From NCBI GenBank assembly GCA_964630025.1, contig CAZVRG010000001.1, positions 1-55,361 on the forward strand: a stretch of DNA of 55,361 bases, written 5' to 3'. The notes below the pieces were generated by a model that had not been told where the DNA came from, did not search any database, and saw only the letters and a list, made by a program, of their open reading frames with translations. A program made the position numbers and the translations under genes. Of this stretch, positions 51,582 through 55,361 are shown in pieces. Numbering within the stretch: the first letter of the stretch is position 1; each line of letters begins with the position of its first letter. The DNA is from VMFP01 sp964630025 (GTDB taxonomy: Bacteria > Patescibacteriota > Andersenbacteria > UBA10190 > CAIZMI01).

Positions 51582-52199
51582 TCACCCCAAAGTCGGTGAT
51601 GGCGTGATTGTATCTCCCTGGATCTCGTTCGCGTCTTCTTTTTCTTTTTGCAGAATCCACCAGGACGGATCCGCGAAGGCGCGGCGGAATTGTCTGCGAA
51701 GTTTCGGCATACTTTCGCCACGATAGATGATGCGTGGGACAATCATCTCATGGGCAAGCGCGCCAAACTCCCGTGACCCCTCTCCGTCTCCGATAACGAC
51801 GAGGCCGGATTCCGCACAGAGACAGAGAAGTTCCTCTGCAGAGGCGGGGCGGCTTGGACGGAATCCAAAGTGGGAGCGTCTCGCCTCGTACTGCAAGTAA
51901 TACAGACCGTTCTGAACGATACGGATCCCCGAGATTCTGATCTGCCACAGAATCTCACGATGCGCTTCGTCGTCGAGACTCGGAGAAACAACGAGAACGA
52001 TTCCAGGGAACTCTTCCTTTAGGCTCGCGAGCGCTGTGCCGATTCGTAACAGGAGAGAGAGCCTGTTCCCATGTGGTTCACAGGCGTAGTACACGACACG
52101 CGCTCTTGCCGAGACCCCAAGCTTCACTCGCGCCATTGCTGCATGTTCAAGGAGAAGCTCTTCCTCCACGGTGCACCTCTTTTTCCTCCTCATACTCAT
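51582..52199 (-). CDS. unrecognised protein, weakly like a GT-B C-terminal half
   Basis: 205 residues if ATG 52199 is the start; a GTG at 52169 preceded by GAGGTG is an alternative. No family recognised. A Rossmann-like order is visible: RVVYYACEPHGNRLSLLLRI, then FPGIVLVVSPSLDDEA, then AESGLVVIGDGEGSREFGAL and IVPRIIYRG. This resembles the donor half of GT-B or epimerase-fold enzymes, where 'VIGDGSG...E' contacts the nucleotide. Only one Rossmann half would fit in this length. It is divergent from a GT-B-like gene at 52318. Confidence 0.6.
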   Translation of the reverse strand: MSMRRKKRCTVEEELLLEHAAMARVKLGVSARARVVYYACEPHGNRLSLLLRIGTALASLKEEFPGIVLVVSPSLDDEAHREILWQIRISGIRIVQNGLYYLQYEARRSHFGFRPSRPASAEELLCLCAESGLVVIGDGEGSREFGALAHEMIVPRIIYRGESMPKLRRQFRRAFADPSWWILQKEKEDANEIQGDTITPSPTLG

Positions 52200-52317
52200 G
52201 TGTCCAAGGAACAGCGCTGTGCACGAAGCACAGAGTCGCTGAGGACTGGCGCTATGCTAGCCAACATTGGCTGTATTGTCAAAGACCCCGAACGCATGAA
52301 AAGATACGAGAGAACAC

Positions 52318-53514
52318 ATGCGGACCATCGCGATATCCGTCCCCTCCGGCGCGCATCATCGCTCATTTCTCATGCCAATGCGGGATGTCGTTCTCGCAAG
52401 CACCGATTGGAAATTTCTTATACTCACCCCCGGCGCGCCATGGTCGGACACGGTATTCCCCGCCGCAGACTACCCGCGGGACCGCTTCGCGTTCGCGGAG
52501 AACCGTGTTGCCGAATCGTTGCTGCAAGAAACAAGGCCCGCTCTGCTTCTGACGACAACCGCCGGACTCGACCCGCTCGACGCCCCACTATTGGATGCTG
52601 CGAAAACTTTGGGTATGCGCACTGCTACCTTCATCGAAAGTTGGGATAACGTCTGGAAAATGGATCGCGTCGCGCGCGGTCTCGGCAAGCCGGGGCAACG
52701 TATTGTCTTGGCCGATCATTTCCTGGTGTGGAACGACATCATGAAAACCCATCTTCACCGGGCGTTTCCGACGATCTCTCTGGACCAGATCGCGGTGACC
52801 GGCGCCCCACGTTTGGATTTCTTTGGTCCACGATTTGCGAGCAAGCGTCCAAACCGCGAGCAGACGCTTTCCGCATTCGGTCTCAATCCCTCCGGTCGCG
52901 TTCTGCATCTCGCCACAACCGAACTGTACGACCATGGCCATGTTGCCAAGGCAATCGCCGAGGGAAAGCAGCGCGAGGAACTTCCCTCTGATCTACAGTT
53001 GTATGCATCAGCACATCCCGGAGGAAAGATGGAACGTCATACGCCGTGGGCAGAGGCATACGGATTCGTGCTTCGTTTTTCGCCCGGCCGGCACGAGCAG
53101 GCTCCGCATCCGGACTTCCGCTACAACCCGAGTCTGCAGGATATGCTTCTCCTTGCGAGCCTTTTCAAGGAAACAGATGTCATGGTGAATTTGTCCTCGA
53201 CCGTCGCGTTGGAATCTTGCTTTGCCGATCGCCCAACCATCTGCGCGTTCTTCGGGAAGCCGTGGGATTGGTTGACGTGGTATCGCAGCATGGTCGTGCG
53301 GGATTTCAAAGAACATTACGCCGACATGCTCCGCGGCGGCGGCATCGCCGTGGCGCGGAATCCGCGGCAGCTTGTGCAGATGACTCGGGAATATCTGGAG
53401 ACGCCGACAAAAGACCGCGAAGGACGTCGCCGCTCGGCGGAAATCATCGCGACGACTGTCGCAGGCGATGCCTCGGAACGAGCGCTGAAAGCACTGAAGA
53501 CGTTTCTGCAATAG
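52318..53514 (+). CDS. GT-B-fold transferase (CDP-glycerol transferase/epimerase-like)
   Basis: 398 residues. TATFIESWDNV, ADHFLVWNDIMK and VTGAPRLDFF in the N-terminal half and DVMVNLSSTVALESCFADRPTICAFF in the C-terminal half follow the pattern of CDP-glycerol glycerophosphotransferase, capsule-transferase and UDP-GlcNAc-2-epimerase folds. It probably transfers a sugar or glycerol phosphate to a surface polymer. Upstream are TATTGT (52274-52279) and a short palindrome AGCCAA-CA-TTGGCT; a purine run (GAGAG) sits 6 nt before the ATG. Its 3' end faces a hairpin shared with the convergent gene. Confidence 0.72.
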   Translation: MRTIAISVPSGAHHRSFLMPMRDVVLASTDWKFLILTPGAPWSDTVFPAADYPRDRFAFAENRVAESLLQETRPALLLTTTAGLDPLDAPLLDAAKTLGMRTATFIESWDNVWKMDRVARGLGKPGQRIVLADHFLVWNDIMKTHLHRAFPTISLDQIAVTGAPRLDFFGPRFASKRPNREQTLSAFGLNPSGRVLHLATTELYDHGHVAKAIAEGKQREELPSDLQLYASAHPGGKMERHTPWAEAYGFVLRFSPGRHEQAPHPDFRYNPSLQDMLLLASLFKETDVMVNLSSTVALESCFADRPTICAFFGKPWDWLTWYRSMVVRDFKEHYADMLRGGGIAVARNPRQLVQMTREYLETPTKDREGRRRSAEIIATTVAGDASERALKALKTFLQ

Positions 53515-53516
53515 AA

Positions 53517-53543
53517 GTGCGGTTCCAGTACCTGGAACCGCAC
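53517..53543. terminator. bidirectional terminator hairpin
   Basis: GTGCGGTTCCA and TGGAACCGCAC form a perfect 11-bp stem with a 5-nt loop, 2 nt after one stop and 3 nt before the convergent stop. No U-tract on either side. Confidence 0.6.
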
Positions 53544-53546
53544 GGG

Positions 53547-53996
53547 CTAGAACGGAAATGGCAGAAGATCATTTGCGGACAGTTTCCCTGCACGCACATC
53601 ACGAATGATGGTGGCGACGCTTACCTTACGGCAATGCGCCAGCGTGGCTACCCACCGAAGAACAGGCACATGCACCGCGGGATCGGTCATGATGTTGCGG
53701 ACAGCGCGAGCGGTTTCCCAGACTCTCTTTTGATCTTCGGGTGCAAGCGCTCTCACCATCGGCCCGATCAACGCGATCAACTTTTGCGTATCCTTGCGCA
53801 GGGATTGAACTGTTGCTTCAATGCAACGAAGACATGCGGTCGTGCCGGGGAACAGCGTGTGGCGCACGTCATGCAGAACGCAATACACGCCTTCCGTGAC
53901 TGCGCAGGTGTGGCAAGTCATCACGTCACGGGATCCATCCGGAAATGGGACAAGATACACGGGATCAGGATCGCACTTGCAAAACTCGCACTCCAT
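53547..53996 (-). CDS. small zinc-ribbon-like protein of unknown function
   Basis: 149 residues from ATG 53996; a TTG at 54023 would add nine. The N-terminal half has C3-x2-C6, a C-x2-C in MTCHTC and a C-x2-C in ACLRC plus single Cys and His residues, enough for two zinc sites. The C-terminal half is helical and basic, ending KVSVATIIRDVRAGKLSANDLLPF, reminiscent of a small DNA-binding or partner-binding helix bundle. I do not recognise a family. No clear link to the glycan genes on either side. Confidence 0.6.
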   Translation of the reverse strand: MECEFCKCDPDPVYLVPFPDGSRDVMTCHTCAVTEGVYCVLHDVRHTLFPGTTACLRCIEATVQSLRKDTQKLIALIGPMVRALAPEDQKRVWETARAVRNIMTDPAVHVPVLRWVATLAHCRKVSVATIIRDVRAGKLSANDLLPFPF

Positions 53997-54103
53997 GAGA
54001 CTGCCCTCGCTTGGAAAGTACAAACGGGCTTCGGACTTGCATCGTAGGGGAGAGAGACGCTTCGGTCAAGCATCGTGAAATGGAAATGAACGTGCGCGTC
54101 CGG

Positions 54104-55361
54104 TTAGACGCGCGCGCGTTCCCGAACGCCTTCCACGTACGCTGCCAGCCGCTCTAATGCAATACGAAATCCTTTTCCGCCGTCAAGATGCCCCTGCCAG
54201 ATTTCCGGGGTGACGGTGCTGTCGTACTCACGAAATACGTCGAGTACGCCCTTCCAATCCACATCGCCCTCTCCGATCTGCAGCCCTTCCTCGCCGATAC
54301 CGGAACCGTCGGAAAGATGCAGATGCCGCACATACGGCTGGAGTGTCTGGCAGAAATCAACGAGCTTCGTCCCGTGGGCATTACATCCGAGTTGGGCATG
54401 TGATGTGTCGAGACACATCTTCATCCGATGCTCTTCAAGAAACGCTTTGATCTCGTCGGCATCCACGAAAATATTCTGCACCCATTCCCCACCGAAGAAC
54501 CACGGCCGCGGAGGAAGATTTTCCACCAACAACTCCATGCCGGATGCGTCGAGCTGCACGAGTGAATCCGCCAAGAGCGCCAACAGCTCTTTGGGGTTCT
54601 TATGCGGGCTCAAACTGTATCCGCCGGGATGAATAACGAGTTTTGGGATTCCGGAGAAGTGCGGCGCGAGTTCTCGGACTTTTTCAATCGTGCGCTTCAC
54701 ACTCGCGATGGAGCGCTGGCGCGCATCCGGATCGGTGGCCGCAAGATCCACGAGCGCGCGATGCCGATATTCCGGCGCGTGCACAATCAGCTCTTGACGA
54801 TATTGACCGGCCGGTATGGGTTCCTCCAAGTCTTTATCGGTGAGATGAAATTCGATCGCAGGCGGATCCCACGTGAGAAACATGGGAAAATCAGAAAACC
54901 GCGATACGGGGGCCCAACGAATCGGGAATGTGCGCACGTCAAATGCGGGTATCGATGCTGCAAAAGAGAGATCCGTCTCGTTAAAATGTTCGCCAATGGC
55001 GTAGTCGCGCTGCGCAACCGTGCCGATCAGTTCATGCATGCGCTGCGGAGAAAGGCCTTTTGCCGGGCTGCGCGCCGCGAGATGATCGCGCGCGATTGTT
55101 TCTCCCTTCTTAATAGGCAGTGCGGCAACGATACTTTTTGCGAGTGTCTCGCGGTTCATGATTTCGACACGGCTGATACGCCGTTTTCCTGTCCCAAGCG
55201 AAAGCTCAATCTGCCGAATCCCCTGCACCATCTGCGCGAACTCGTCGGGCAGCAAACTGGCCTTGTGATCCGGCCCTTCCTGATCGCGATCAAGCGTGAT
55301 ATGTCGTTCAATCATCGTCGCCCCGCGGCCAACAGCAGCAAGCGTAATGGCAATCCCACGT
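54104..55361 (-). CDS. NeuB-family synthase C-terminus plus SAF domain fused to a TIM-barrel isomerase-like domain (5' end missing)
   Basis: The frame is open to the right edge; the ATG at 55315 is internal. The visible part begins RGIAITLAAVGRGATMIERH and TLDRDQEGPDHKASL, the end of the NeuB/PseI synthase barrel. A SAF (antifreeze-like) domain follows (NRETLAKSIVAALPIKKGE... DYAIGEHFNETDL). Then about 270 residues form an AP_endonuc_2/xylose-isomerase-like barrel with metal-type residues in VHAPEYRH, LVIHPGGYS, LLVENLPP, CLDTSHAQ, HLHLSDG and TPEIWQGH. NeuB enzymes condense a hexosamine with phosphoenolpyruvate to make sialic-type acids. The fused barrel may isomerise or epimerise the sugar substrate or product. 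Confidence 0.82.
   Translation of the reverse strand, partial: RGIAITLAAVGRGATMIERHITLDRDQEGPDHKASLLPDEFAQMVQGIRQIELSLGTGKRRISRVEIMNRETLAKSIVAALPIKKGETIARDHLAARSPAKGLSPQRMHELIGTVAQRDYAIGEHFNETDLSFAASIPAFDVRTFPIRWAPVSRFSDFPMFLTWDPPAIEFHLTDKDLEEPIPAGQYRQELIVHAPEYRHRALVDLAATDPDARQRSIASVKRTIEKVRELAPHFSGIPKLVIHPGGYSLSPHKNPKELLALLADSLVQLDASGMELLVENLPPRPWFFGGEWVQNIFVDADEIKAFLEEHRMKMCLDTSHAQLGCNAHGTKLVDFCQTLQPYVRHLHLSDGSGIGEEGLQIGEGDVDWKGVLDVFREYDSTVTPEIWQGHLDGGKGFRIALERLAAYVEGVRERARV

Noticed and set aside
52210..52275. Short palindromes CTGTGC-ACGAA-GCACAG and AGCCAA-CA-TTGGCT between divergent genes as operators
   Set aside because: They are short, occur once, and no regulator gene is nearby; promoter positions there are unclear, so no regulatory claim is supportable.
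1..55361. Alternative genetic code with TGA as glycine
   Set aside because: TGA ends many full-length genes at their expected family length and forms ATGA/TGATG start-stop overlaps.
1..55361. CRISPR arrays, tRNA or rRNA genes, transposases, integrase or attachment sites
   Set aside because: No regularly spaced repeats, cloverleaf-like T-loop motif, rRNA segment or recombinase-like protein was seen on either strand; the repeats found are palindromic units without a transposase.

Overview
The window reads as a piece of a bacterial surface-polysaccharide and glycosylation locus, probably from a Candidate Phyla Radiation lineage (I would guess Peregrinibacteria/Peribacteria). That placement is inference, resting on gene content, the near absence of Shine-Dalgarno sites, and interspersed palindromic repeats. 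TGA acts as a normal stop: many genes end in TGA and several overlap the next start as ATGA. The recoded codes of Gracilibacteria/Absconditabacteria therefore do not apply. No tRNA, rRNA, CRISPR array or transposase is visible, and no gene-free stretch exceeds 300 bases (the longest, 50521-50763, holds a palindromic repeat).

Layout. 1-3.65 kb: the 3' end of a membrane (GT-C type) glycosyltransferase, rmlB on the minus strand, and a first sugar C-methyltransferase. 3.7-7.75 kb (minus): an operon of GT2, NodU/CmcH-type carbamoyltransferase and GT-C enzyme. 7.85-15.7 kb: two tandem GT-C paralogues, a DPM1-like GT2, a second C-methyltransferase and a small methyltransferase. 15.7-19.1 kb (minus): GT2, Rieske protein, SRPBCC/non-haem-iron protein and GT-C enzyme, in effect a Rieske oxygenase split over two reading frames. 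19.2-20.1 kb: a membrane-anchored trypsin-like protease. 20.2-32.9 kb: large membrane proteins of the YfhO/GT-C kind, a toroid-like enzyme, GT2, a third C-methyltransferase and a flippase-like UPF0104 protein. 32.9-34.0 kb (minus): a visibly AT-richer two-gene cassette with a ClpP-like (SDH_sah) protease. 34.1-47.9 kb: methyltransferase, more GT-C proteins, a MurJ/MviN-type flippase, GT-B enzymes, a pseudopilin-like protein and a second DPM1-like GT2. 48.0-50.5 kb: a nucleotide-sugar operon (cupin, UDP-glucuronate-decarboxylase-like SDR, Gfo/Idh/MocA). 50.8-55.4 kb: pteridine-reductase-like SDR, two unknown proteins, a GT-B protein, and the 3' part of a NeuB-SAF-TIM-barrel fusion.

Working model (inference): RmlB and the UXS/Gfo/cupin and NeuB-like enzymes make activated deoxy-, pentose- and sialic-type sugars. 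The three C-methyltransferases and the carbamoyltransferase decorate them. DPM1/GT2 enzymes load sugars on polyprenyl phosphate, MurJ-like and UPF0104 proteins may move lipid-linked sugars, and at least eleven GT-C/YfhO-type proteins transfer them outside the membrane.

Three cross-cutting signals stand out. (1) At least six, probably seven, of the membrane glycosyltransferases carry the same extracytoplasmic beta-sandwich-like module. (2) Most transcription-unit starts have a TAnnnT -10 box about 6-8 nt before the start codon, implying leaderless mRNAs, sometimes with a tiny leader ORF. (3) Palindromic repeats sit in frame inside coding sequences.
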